A stretch of DNA of 64,000 nucleotides from the NCBI RefSeq assembly GCF_000725345.1, contig NZ_CP008852.1, positions 2,075,693 through 2,139,692 of the forward strand. The letters are read 5' to 3'. Below, piece by piece: positions 13,794 to 21,541 of the stretch. Numbering within the stretch: the stretch's first letter is position 1; each line of letters opens with the position of its first letter. Below the pieces are notes generated by a model, which made no database searches, was not told where the DNA came from, and saw only the letters and a list, made by a program, of their open reading frames with translations. Both the position numbers and the translations under genes were made by a program. The stretch comes from Pelosinus sp. UFO1. Its GTDB lineage: Bacteria > Bacillota > Negativicutes > DSM-13327.

Positions 13794-14387
13794 GTGAAAG
13801 AGTGCAATAATGAAAAAGAAAAGTTACGTGCTAAGTTACTTCTAAAAAGAAGTAACTTAGATAAAGACGTTATTGCTGCCCAAAGTGACAATATGGCGAA
13901 ACAACTGCTTGTTTGGCCATATTATCAACAGGCACAAGTGATAATGGTATTTTTGTCCATGGCAGATGAACCGCAAATGTTGAAGGTTATTGAGGATGCC
14001 TGGTTACAAGGTAAAAAAATTTGTGTACCACATATGCGTCAAGAATTTGGTGTCATGGATGCTGCGATTATCAGTAATCTAAATGATTTGGTACGGGGAC
14101 GTTTTAATTTATTGGTACCTAACCCTACTACCCTAAAAATAGTCGATCCAAGTGTGATTGATTTAATTATTGTGCCAGGAGTCGCGTATGATTACTCAGG
14201 TAATCGATTGGGAATGGGAGCAGGTTATTATGATCGATTTCTTCCCCAAGCTCCACAAGCAATATTAATTGGTGCAGTATGGTCGTCCCATGTTACAGAT
14301 AAGCTTCCCCATACCGAATATGACATTCCAGTGCATTATTTATTGAATGAAGATAAAATTGTAAAATGTGAAAGAGGCAATTTATAA
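13794..14387 (+). CDS. 5-formyltetrahydrofolate cyclo-ligase
   Basis: Converts 5-formyl-THF to 5,10-methenyl-THF with ATP, salvaging the storage folate. 197 residues. The C-terminal family signature IIVPGVAYDYSGNRLGMGAG followed by YYDRF is intact, and the N-terminal helix carries the Lys/Arg-rich KEKLRAKLLLKRSNL. The GTG at 13794 is placed by family alignment; the upstream GGCAGGA site is moderate. The early coding region contains a perfect 13-bp inverted repeat (see findings). Confidence 0.92.
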   Translation: MKECNNEKEKLRAKLLLKRSNLDKDVIAAQSDNMAKQLLVWPYYQQAQVIMVFLSMADEPQMLKVIEDAWLQGKKICVPHMRQEFGVMDAAIISNLNDLVRGRFNLLVPNPTTLKIVDPSVIDLIIVPGVAYDYSGNRLGMGAGYYDRFLPQAPQAILIGAVWSSHVTDKLPHTEYDIPVHYLLNEDKIVKCERGNL

Positions 14388-14439
14388 TTTAATAAATTAG
14401 ATAATTTTTATATTAGATTCTGTGCAGGGTGAAGGAATT

Positions 14440-15144
14440 ATGGAAATAAAGATAGGTATTGCTAAGATGAAAAAATATGCCGTAGAGGAATGCGGTGATA
14501 GTGTAGAGGTGGCAGAACGACCACGTGGTGGTATTTCTGCCATTTTGGCTGATGGACAGGGTAGCGGTAAAGCAGCTAAGATTACGAGCAGTTTGGTGAT
14601 TAATAAGGCTGCGGCATTAATTGCTGATGGTGCAAGGGATGGAGCAGTTGCTAGGGCCGTACATGATTATCTGTATGCAATCAAGGATGGTAAAGTTTCT
14701 TCTACTCTTACCTTACTTTCTGCAGATTTGGATACGCAAACAGTGGTATTTAGTCGTAATTCAAACTGTCCAGTAATCGTCAAACATCAATTTGGTATGG
14801 ATATTTATGATGAAGAAATTAGTTCCATTGGTGTACATAAGCGTATGAAACCTTTAATGTATCAGATACCGCTCGAAATGGGCATGCTTTTAGTATCTTA
14901 CACTGATGGTATTCAAGCGGCAGGACGTAAACGTGGTAAAGTTATGAACTTTGGTATGATTGAAAAAATAATTTCCGAAAATCATGCCGAAGATGCAACG
15001 TTTATTGCGGAGAGTATTTTAGAATATGCTTTAGCATTAGATGATTATCGACCAGGAGATGATATGACTGTAGTAGTCATGGGCATATCAGATAAGGAAA
15101 GAGTGCATAATATACAAAAGATGAGTGTATCTTTTCCTTGTTAG
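14440..15144 (+). CDS. SpoIIE/PP2C-type serine phosphatase, soluble
   Basis: About 234 residues forming only the PP2C-like catalytic domain of the SpoIIE/RsbU/RsbX class, with no membrane segment. The metal-binding Asp motif is ILADGQGSGKAAK, a middle block is LLVSYTDGIQAAG, and the C-terminal block RPGDDMTVVVM carries the last metal-binding Asp pair. SpoIIE itself has about ten transmembrane helices; this protein lacks them, so it is not canonical SpoIIE. Family members dephosphorylate anti-anti-sigma factors, but no such partner is in the window. The ATG at 14440 follows GGTGAAGGA; a GTG at 14422 is in frame. It starts a three-gene run with the P-loop and HD proteins. Confidence 0.85.
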   Translation: MEIKIGIAKMKKYAVEECGDSVEVAERPRGGISAILADGQGSGKAAKITSSLVINKAAALIADGARDGAVARAVHDYLYAIKDGKVSSTLTLLSADLDTQTVVFSRNSNCPVIVKHQFGMDIYDEEISSIGVHKRMKPLMYQIPLEMGMLLVSYTDGIQAAGRKRGKVMNFGMIEKIISENHAEDATFIAESILEYALALDDYRPGDDMTVVVMGISDKERVHNIQKMSVSFPC

Positions 15145-15157
15145 TGTGGTGATATAA

Positions 15158-15514
15158 ATGCGAGTTGTAGTGGCTGGTGTTTGTGTTTCAGGTAAGACGA
15201 CATTAGTTAAAGAATTGCAGAAATTAGGTATTGATGCCTATAATGTTGCTCAGGAACACTCTACGATTAGAAATCTATGGAATAGTAAGAAGCCTGATAT
15301 ACTAGTGGTTTTGGATGCAAAATTAGTGACAATTCGTCAGCGGCGTATAGTGCCGTGGGGGCAAGAAAGACTTGTTGTACAGCATGAACGATTAGTTGAT
15401 GCTTGTGAGCATGCTGATTTATATCTCCAAACGGATGATTTGAGCAAAGAGGATGTTGTTCGAAAAGTACTAGAGTATATTGGGAGGAATAAACATGTCC
15501 AAGATTACGATTGA
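15158..15514 (+). CDS. Small P-loop NTP-binding protein of unknown function
   Basis: 118 residues beginning MRVVVAGVCVSGKTTLVKEL, a clear Walker A (GVCVSGKT). The remainder fits a small kinase-like fold: a beta strand DILVVLDAKLVTI that may act as Walker B, a basic stretch (RQRRIVPWGQER) and a C-terminal helix. It is too short for a nucleoside kinase of known type, and I do not recognise a named family. It lies 13 bases after the phosphatase gene and overlaps the HD gene by 20 bases, so all three are probably co-translated. Confidence 0.75.
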   Translation: MRVVVAGVCVSGKTTLVKELQKLGIDAYNVAQEHSTIRNLWNSKKPDILVVLDAKLVTIRQRRIVPWGQERLVVQHERLVDACEHADLYLQTDDLSKEDVVRKVLEYIGRNKHVQDYD

Positions 15515-16160
15515 AGATTTAAAGAATGATCATGAAATTACTGTCTACCTTGCTTGCAGTACTGAATACCTTGGTCGTCTTGGTTTTACTGAACATGGTA
15601 AACGCCATGCTTCAATCATAGCAGATCGCGCCTATCATGTATTAAAGGATTTGGAATACACGGAACGAGAATGTCAATTGGCTGCAATCGCGGGTTATAT
15701 CCATGATATTGGCAATATGATCAATCGATATAATCATGGCGGCACTGGCGCTGTAATGGCCTACAATGTTTTATCCAGACTTGGTATGTCGCCTGAAGAA
15801 ATTGCATTGGTAACGTCAGCAATTGGGAATCATGAAGAAGAACGTGGTAATGCCATTAATCCCGTTGCAGCTGCTTTAATTTTGGCAGATAAATCAGACG
15901 TTCATCGCAGTAGAGTAACAAATAAAGACTTCGCCAAATTTGAAATACATGATAGAGTAAATTATGCTGCTAATAATAGCAAGCTGGTCATTGATAAACA
16001 ATTACGAAAAATTGCTTTGGAACTAACCATTGATACCAAAATTTGTCCAGTCATGGAGTATTTTGAAATCTTTTTAGCGCGCATGATTATGTCAAGGCGA
16101 GCAGCAGATTTTTTAGACTGCCAATTTAGTTTAGTTATTAATAATAATCAGTTATTATAA
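15495..16160 (+). CDS. HD-domain phosphohydrolase
   Basis: 221 residues with an HD fold: the first His is in EHGKRHASIIADRA, the HD pair in AGYIHDIGN, the later His in IGNHEEERGN, and the final Asp in LILADKSDVHRSRV. These residues normally bind a metal pair for phosphomonoester or nucleotide hydrolysis; the substrate is unknown. The ATG at 15495 follows GGGAGG, which lies inside the end of the P-loop gene; a start at 15480 would lack a site. The C-terminal ~70 residues are not recognised. Confidence 0.85.
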   Translation: MSKITIEDLKNDHEITVYLACSTEYLGRLGFTEHGKRHASIIADRAYHVLKDLEYTERECQLAAIAGYIHDIGNMINRYNHGGTGAVMAYNVLSRLGMSPEEIALVTSAIGNHEEERGNAINPVAAALILADKSDVHRSRVTNKDFAKFEIHDRVNYAANNSKLVIDKQLRKIALELTIDTKICPVMEYFEIFLARMIMSRRAADFLDCQFSLVINNNQLL

Positions 16161-16180
16161 TGACATTCGTTGGCGTCGCA

Positions 16181-16210
16181 TTGACATTATTATAAGCTAG
16201 CGGATATAAT
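16181..16210 (+). promoter_or_regulatory. Sigma-A-type promoter upstream of secDF
   Basis: TTGACA (16181-16186) and TATAAT (16205-16210) are both full consensus, with 18-bp spacing. They lie about 110 bases before secD and after the HD gene. Confidence 0.7.
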
Positions 16211-16231
16211 TAAATTTGTGGAAAAAATAGG

Positions 16232-16260
16232 TTCTACCGCAATATTGTAAGCGGGTAGAA
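16232..16260 (+). other. Leader hairpin between the promoter and secD
   Basis: TTCTACCGC (16232-16240) pairs with GCGGGTAGAA (16251-16260) with one bulged G. It lies within the predicted 5' leader of secDF, with no U-run after it, so it is not a typical terminator. Function unknown. Confidence 0.45.
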
Positions 16261-16317
16261 GTTGTAGTATTTACACATAAATTCAAAAAAGATAAGAAGG
16301 GAATGGGGGAGAAATCT

Positions 16318-17523
16318 TTGAGATGGGGGAACTTAACTAAATTTTTGGCGGTAGTTTTTGTGGTATTAGTAGCTTCTGGCTATTATATGTTACCTTTAGC
16401 TACTTCAATTAAACAAGGTTTGGATTTGCAAGGCGGTACTCATGTGGTGCTTGAAGCTGTGGATACACCAGAGGCAAAAGTGGACGAGGATGCCGTGCAG
16501 CGCGTAGTAAAGATTATAGAGAAACGTGTTAATGAAATAGGGTTAACAGAACCTATTATTCAACGTCAGGGTGAAAGACGAATTATTGTTGAGTTGCCTG
16601 GTATTAAAGAGCCTGAAAAGGCAATTGAAATGTTAGGTAAAACAGCGCTATTAGAATTTCAGGATGAAAGCGGCACTACTGTTATGACAGGTAAGGATTT
16701 AAAGGATGCCAAAGCCGAAATTGGCCAAAATAAAAATAATGTAGTCGCTTTGGAGTTTTCCGAAGATGGCACGAAAATTTTCGCAGACTTAACAACTAAA
16801 AATGTAGGTAAACATATTAGTATTTTGTTGGACAAGAAAGTTTTGACTAATCCAGTAGTAAATGAGCCTATTCCGAGTGGTAAAGCTATTATTACTGGCA
16901 GCAAGACAATAGAGGAAGCACAAAATTTAGCTATCTTGTTGCGTTCTGGCTCATTACCAGTAAAAGTAGATGTTATGGAAATGAGAACAGTAGGTCCAAC
17001 ACTTGGCCAAGATTCAAAAGATAAAAGTAAAGTTGCCTTTGCCATTGGTATTGGAGCTATTACTGTGTTTATGTTAGTTTTTTATCGTTTATCAGGTTTT
17101 GTAGCAACAGTAGCCTTAATAATCTATGTAATGTTGTTATTGTTTGGTTTAAAGATGCTTAATGCTACGTTGACATTGCCTGGTATTGCAGGGGTTATTT
17201 TGTCCATTGGTATGGCGGTAGATGCCAATGTACTGATTTTTGAAAGATTCAAAGAAGAATATCATGCTGGTAAAACACTGCGGGCGGCAATGGATGCTGG
17301 TTTTAGTCGGGCCTTTGCGACGATTTTAGACTCGCATCTAACCAGTTTAATTTCTGCGATTGTTTTATTCTTCTTAGGAGCTGCTCCAATCAAAGGTTTT
17401 GCCATTACCCTAGGATTGGGTATTGTATTGAGTTTATTTACGGCAATTACAATTACTAAGCTTTTGCTAAGAATGCTCATGCACGCTAACGTATTTAAAA
17501 ACGGCAAAATTTTTGGGGCGTAG
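16318..17523 (+). CDS. secD: Protein translocase subunit SecD
   Basis: An RND-like membrane subunit that uses the proton-motive force to aid late stages of Sec export. About 401 residues: one N-terminal transmembrane helix, the P1 domain with GLDLQGGTHVVLEA, then five further helices. The conserved GVILSIGMAVDANVLIFERF contains the transmembrane Asp associated with proton coupling. I prefer the TTG at 16318, because GGGGGAG (16305-16311) sits seven bases upstream; an ATG at 16303 is in frame but has its site only 2 bases away. secF follows after 14 bases. Confidence 0.95.
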   Translation: MRWGNLTKFLAVVFVVLVASGYYMLPLATSIKQGLDLQGGTHVVLEAVDTPEAKVDEDAVQRVVKIIEKRVNEIGLTEPIIQRQGERRIIVELPGIKEPEKAIEMLGKTALLEFQDESGTTVMTGKDLKDAKAEIGQNKNNVVALEFSEDGTKIFADLTTKNVGKHISILLDKKVLTNPVVNEPIPSGKAIITGSKTIEEAQNLAILLRSGSLPVKVDVMEMRTVGPTLGQDSKDKSKVAFAIGIGAITVFMLVFYRLSGFVATVALIIYVMLLLFGLKMLNATLTLPGIAGVILSIGMAVDANVLIFERFKEEYHAGKTLRAAMDAGFSRAFATILDSHLTSLISAIVLFFLGAAPIKGFAITLGLGIVLSLFTAITITKLLLRMLMHANVFKNGKIFGA

Positions 17524-17537
17524 GGGGTGCATGTATA

Positions 17538-18446
17538 ATGAAGTTTGATATTATTGGTAAAAGGTATTGGTTCTTTTTATTGTCAACCATCCTTCTCATT
17601 CCTGGACTAATTTCCATTGCGGTACAGGGATTTAATTTAGGCATTGATTTTACAGGAGGAACGTTATTAGATTTGAAGTTTGCTCGTCCTGTTAGTGTTT
17701 CTGAAGTGCGTGAAGCTTTGAAGGAACACCAATTAGAACATAGTACCATTCAATTAGCTGTAAGTGATCAAGTAGAGGTATCGCAAAATGTATTTATTCG
17801 TACTCCAGAACTTTCGGATAATACACGACGTGTTGTTCTGAGTGATATGGAGAAGAAACTAGGAGCGTTTGATACTTTAAGATCAGAAAAGGTGGGAGCT
17901 GTAATTGGCTCTGAACTAACTAAGAATGCGGTCATTGCAGTAGTTGTATCTTGGTTATTAATGATTGTCTATATTAGCTATCGTTTTGAGCTTAAGTTTG
18001 CTGTTTCTGGTATTATTGCTATAGCGCATGATATCGTTTTAGTCCTTGGAGTGTTTTCTTTATTCCACAAAGAAATTGATGCTTCCTTTGTGGCAGCCAT
18101 TTTGACAATAGCTGGTTATTCCATAAATGATACGATTGTTATTTTTGATCGTATTCGGGAAAACTTAAAAACACACAAAAAAACAGAGAGCTTTACAGAA
18201 CTGGTTAATCGTAGTATTTGGCAAACCATGACTCGTTCTATCTATACTGTCCTTACTGTTGTAGTAGCTACTGCTTCATTATATTTCTTTGGTGGAGAAA
18301 CTACTAAAAATTTCTCCTTAGCCCTTTTGATTGGTTTTATTAGTGGTGCATATTCCTCTGTTTTTAATGCTAGTCCAATCTGGGTAACGTGGAAGGAATA
18401 TGAAGAGCGCAGGAAAATTGCTTTAAAAACTAGCGGTTCTAAATAA
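17538..18446 (+). CDS. secF: Protein translocase subunit SecF
   Basis: Partner of SecD, 302 residues. An N-terminal helix is followed by GIDFTGGTLLDLKF and five more helices. AGYSINDTIVIFDRIREN is the family motif in helix 4. The start follows a GGGGGTG site. The secD-secF operon ends at the terminator near 18458. Confidence 0.96.
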   Translation: MKFDIIGKRYWFFLLSTILLIPGLISIAVQGFNLGIDFTGGTLLDLKFARPVSVSEVREALKEHQLEHSTIQLAVSDQVEVSQNVFIRTPELSDNTRRVVLSDMEKKLGAFDTLRSEKVGAVIGSELTKNAVIAVVVSWLLMIVYISYRFELKFAVSGIIAIAHDIVLVLGVFSLFHKEIDASFVAAILTIAGYSINDTIVIFDRIRENLKTHKKTESFTELVNRSIWQTMTRSIYTVLTVVVATASLYFFGGETTKNFSLALLIGFISGAYSSVFNASPIWVTWKEYEERRKIALKTSGSK

Positions 18447-18457
18447 ATATAATATTT

Positions 18458-18505
18458 AAAAGACTGATGTGGGGGGTTACTAATCCTTGCATCAGTCTTT
18501 TTTAT
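18458..18505 (+). terminator. Rho-independent terminator after secF
   Basis: AAAAGACTGATG (18458-18469) pairs with CATCAGTCTTTT (18490-18501) across a 20-nt loop containing GGGGGG, followed by TTTATT. The loop is long, but the stem is a perfect 12 bp. Confidence 0.8.
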
Positions 18506-18558
18506 TCACCAACTGCATCAATTCTTAATATTCTATTAGGAATAAGGGTGGTGAATTT

Positions 18559-19575
18559 ATGTGGATTTTATTGCCAATCTGTTCTTTAATCATACTTAAT
18601 ATTGCAGGAGATGATGTGGCGGTAATTCCTGATTTGGCTGGAATAGTAGATAATAAAGAAATTTATATAAGCACTTTATATATTTATATTATATTTGCAG
18701 TGTTTCTTACAGCTGTTTTAGCTTGGATTGGGGTTGCAAGTGGTCAAGAATTAGTTGTTGTAGCTAAAGATTTATATGGTTTAGAAGGTAAAAAAATATT
18801 AGCACTTATCATATTATCGATATGCATTCCCGCAAGCGCTTTAACAGGTGGTTATTACTCTGGTAGAGTCTTGGAGATGTTGATAGGCTTACCTCATTCC
18901 CTAGCAACATTCCTTTGTCTCGTAATGTTTTCAGTACTTGCTGCAGGATATGGTCGATGGTTACTAATACTATTTAATTATACAGGATTATTTCTAGCGC
19001 CAATAATTATAGCTTTATTTTTCTTCCAACAGATAACGATTGATTTTATTGCTCCAAGTATAGGAAAGATTAACTGGATGCTTTTCCTTGGGCTATTGAG
19101 TTACAATGTTGGAGGAATGTGGTCAATTTTAGTTGTTGAGATGGCAGCATATCTATCAAAGAAGGGGTACCTTGCGATCTTATTAGTGGTATTAGCAAAA
19201 TTGAGTGAGGGTATATTTACCTTGCTAATAGCATATCTCGTATTATCTATAGAGGCTTCAGGGCCTTTAGCCTTAGCAGTGGTGGTGAATTATATAGGAG
19301 GTACTAGTATAGTCGGTGTATTTTACATAGTATTCTTTTGTACTCTTGCTAATACTATGGTTCCAGCAATGCTTGTTAATGCAAAACAAATTAGTCATAT
19401 TGCTAACCTATCTTTTTTCCCCGCCTTAGTGATAGCAAATATAATTATATATATTGTTAGTTTACTAAATCTTTCTGTCATTTTGAATATTATGGGTTAT
19501 TTTGGCTTTATAATGGTAATTTTTATTATCTTCACAGCTTATTTGTTACATAAATATAGGATAAAACAGCAATAA
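18559..19575 (+). CDS. Multi-pass membrane protein, APC/YkvI-like transporter (putative)
   Basis: 338 very hydrophobic residues with about ten predicted transmembrane helices. Features such as ALTGGYYSGRVLEML, NYTGLFLAPIIIALFF and GGTSIVGVFYIVF recall APC-superfamily (LeuT-fold) transporters of the YkvI type. No substrate can be named from sequence, and no charged residue pattern settles it. It begins a four-gene block (with 19612, 20210 and 21528) between secDF and recJ. The family call is tentative; a spore-germination permease-like role is an alternative, but the protein lacks obvious GerAB landmarks. Confidence 0.6.
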   Translation: MWILLPICSLIILNIAGDDVAVIPDLAGIVDNKEIYISTLYIYIIFAVFLTAVLAWIGVASGQELVVVAKDLYGLEGKKILALIILSICIPASALTGGYYSGRVLEMLIGLPHSLATFLCLVMFSVLAAGYGRWLLILFNYTGLFLAPIIIALFFFQQITIDFIAPSIGKINWMLFLGLLSYNVGGMWSILVVEMAAYLSKKGYLAILLVVLAKLSEGIFTLLIAYLVLSIEASGPLALAVVVNYIGGTSIVGVFYIVFFCTLANTMVPAMLVNAKQISHIANLSFFPALVIANIIIYIVSLLNLSVILNIMGYFGFIMVIFIIFTAYLLHKYRIKQQ

Positions 19576-19611
19576 TGATAGTAACTATAGTTCAATGAGA
19601 AAGGGATAATT

Positions 19612-20088
19612 TTGATATTTAAAATTAGCATATTAATCATCTTATTTATAGGCCAATTATGTACGTTAGCTCCTAAATTACATGGTACTTTGATAATTTT
19701 AGGAACAAGTTTTATTTATGCATTGATTCTTGGCTTTCAATTTAGTGAATCGCAATTAAGAATTTTTTTTGTTTTACTAATTTTAACGGTAGTTGCAGAA
19801 GGTGGGTCTAGTTTTTTTAGAGTTTTTCTAACGCGTAATTATAATGTTTCAAGAAAATATAGTGTAAATACTATAGTATGCAACTTAGCTGGGATTATCG
19901 CAGCGGATGCCTTGATGGGGGCTTTAGTAGGGGCAATATTATGGGAATATCTCGTTGCAAAAGCCCTTATACCCCGCCTTAAAAGTATTGGTAGGGTTTT
20001 ATTTCGTTTAGCTTTAGTGGCCTTATTACGTTTCATCTGTGGGATAATTATGATCATAATTATCTGCAAATATATAATTTTTTTATGA
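19612..20088 (+). CDS. Small multi-pass membrane protein, DUF456-like
   Basis: 158 residues with four to five hydrophobic helices. The spacing of PKLHGTLIILGTSFIYAL and of GIIAADALMGALVGAILWEYL resembles the Gly-rich loops of DUF456 proteins, though degenerate. The TTG start at 19612 follows GAAAGGG. Function unknown. It lies 36 bases after the permease-like gene and 121 bases before the AAA gene. Confidence 0.55.
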   Translation: MIFKISILIILFIGQLCTLAPKLHGTLIILGTSFIYALILGFQFSESQLRIFFVLLILTVVAEGGSSFFRVFLTRNYNVSRKYSVNTIVCNLAGIIAADALMGALVGAILWEYLVAKALIPRLKSIGRVLFRLALVALLRFICGIIMIIIICKYIIFL

Positions 20089-20127
20089 CCTTGTGGATTA
20101 GTCTATTCTACAATTCTAATCTTTGCT

Positions 20128-20157
20128 TTGCATTTATGATGGATAATTGGGTAAAAT
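20128..20157 (+). promoter_or_regulatory. Possible sigma-A promoter for the AAA/VWA pair
   Basis: TTGCAT (20128-20133) and TAAAAT (20152-20157), with 18-bp spacing, lie about 50 bases before the AAA gene. Each box deviates from consensus, so this is a candidate only. Confidence 0.35.
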
Positions 20158-20209
20158 ATGACAAAGAAATAGTAATAGAAGATAGACTAAATCTACAGGA
20201 GGAATTTTC

Positions 20210-21541
20210 GTGAAATCCTATTATCAACTTGTCCGACACAATGGTAATCGAGATTTATTTAAGGCAGTAGAACTATCTATTATTGCTTTACACAATGGTG
20301 TGCCTCTACATATTCATGCAGAGGGATTGCGTGGTACTGGCAAAACTACTATTTTAAGATCTGTTAAAGAATTATTGCCCCCCATCATGAGGATTAAAAG
20401 TTGTAGGTATAACTGCCATCCGGATATGCCTCATTGTCTAGAACATCGATATCTATCTGCTAAAGAAATTGTAGATATTGGCACTGAGATTGTTCCTTGT
20501 CCATTTCTAGAAATATCTCATGCTGCTAAAATTGGGACAGTAGTTGGTAGCATTGACTTAGGAAAGCTTACAAATTCAGAGGTGGCAACAGCTGCTATTT
20601 TACCTGGAACGATTCCGCAGGCTCATCGCGGAGTTATATTTATCGACGAAATTAATCGGTTGGCAGATACATCTCCTGAATTGGCAGACGTATTATTAGA
20701 TGTTATGGGGACTAAACCTGGCCATTTGCAAATTGAAGAGACTGGACTATCCACAGTAGAGCTACCTATATCCGTAAGTATTTGGGCGGCGTCAAATCCA
20801 GATGAAGAGCCTGGTTCTTTAAATCGTATTAGAAGACAATTATCAGATCGGTTTGATTTTAACGTTAGCATGGGGCGCCCTAATGATTACCAGGTAGTAT
20901 GTAATATTTTAGAAAAAGGTAAAAAAGGCGAGGAATTAATTTCTGAAGAATGCATCCTCAATTTAGGAAACTTAAATAATATAATAGTTGAAGATAATAT
21001 CAGAAGAGTGATCGCTAAAATTTATGTTGATTTTAACTTGGAAAGTTTGCGTGCAGTTGAAACTATCGAATTTGCTGCTAGATTATCGTGTTTGCTAGCT
21101 GGTAGGCAAGCGGTTGAAGTAAGGGATATAAGTCAAGTAATATCTTTATCATTAGCCCATCGTATAAATGGAGAAACAATTACCGCCATTTTAAATTATT
21201 TAGAAGATTTATCTAACAATTCTCTTAGTATTGAAAATGTGGCAAACAATTATGCCACAAAAAAAATAACAGAAAATTTTGATAAAACTAGTGATGTGGA
21301 AAAGACTTCGTGGTGGAAAAACTTTATAAATCTATTATGGAAAAAAATGAAAGTTCCACTTCAAAATACACAACACGGGAGTATGGGAACTTCTGAAAAT
21401 GGAGCTCTATCAGCAGGAAAGATAATAGATCCTCAAAAGGCTACCATAATTGCTCCTCCCAAAAGGGCTATCCCAATGAAAGAATTACCTGTTGAGGAGT
21501 TTATTGTTAGCGAGGGTAATATGCCGAATGATAAAAAATAA
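20210..21541 (+). CDS. MoxR/ChlI-like AAA+ ATPase
   Basis: 443 residues. Walker A GLRGTGKTT is at ~39-47, Walker B VIFIDEINRL at ~142-151, sensor I WAASNP at ~192-197, and an Arg-rich element IRRQLSDRFDF at ~207-217. This layout matches the Mg-chelatase I-subunit/MoxR class. An unusual insert after Walker A contains CRYNCHPDMPHC (Cys 65, 69, 76) and a further CPF at 97, which could bind a metal. The C-terminal ~130 residues are low-complexity linker. It overlaps the VWA gene, the standard MoxR-VWA pairing; such pairs act as chaperone or cofactor-insertion machines, but the target here is unknown. No tetrapyrrole genes are nearby, so true Mg-chelatase function is unlikely. Confidence 0.82.
   Translation: MKSYYQLVRHNGNRDLFKAVELSIIALHNGVPLHIHAEGLRGTGKTTILRSVKELLPPIMRIKSCRYNCHPDMPHCLEHRYLSAKEIVDIGTEIVPCPFLEISHAAKIGTVVGSIDLGKLTNSEVATAAILPGTIPQAHRGVIFIDEINRLADTSPELADVLLDVMGTKPGHLQIEETGLSTVELPISVSIWAASNPDEEPGSLNRIRRQLSDRFDFNVSMGRPNDYQVVCNILEKGKKGEELISEECILNLGNLNNIIVEDNIRRVIAKIYVDFNLESLRAVETIEFAARLSCLLAGRQAVEVRDISQVISLSLAHRINGETITAILNYLEDLSNNSLSIENVANNYATKKITENFDKTSDVEKTSWWKNFINLLWKKMKVPLQNTQHGSMGTSENGALSAGKIIDPQKATIIAPPKRAIPMKELPVEEFIVSEGNMPNDKK

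Noticed and set aside
14440-15144. Interpretation as SpoIIE itself
   Set aside because: The transmembrane half is missing; only the phosphatase domain is present.
16659-17045. Reverse-strand open frame of 128 codons
   Set aside because: Fully antisense to secD, without a start site or recognisable domain.
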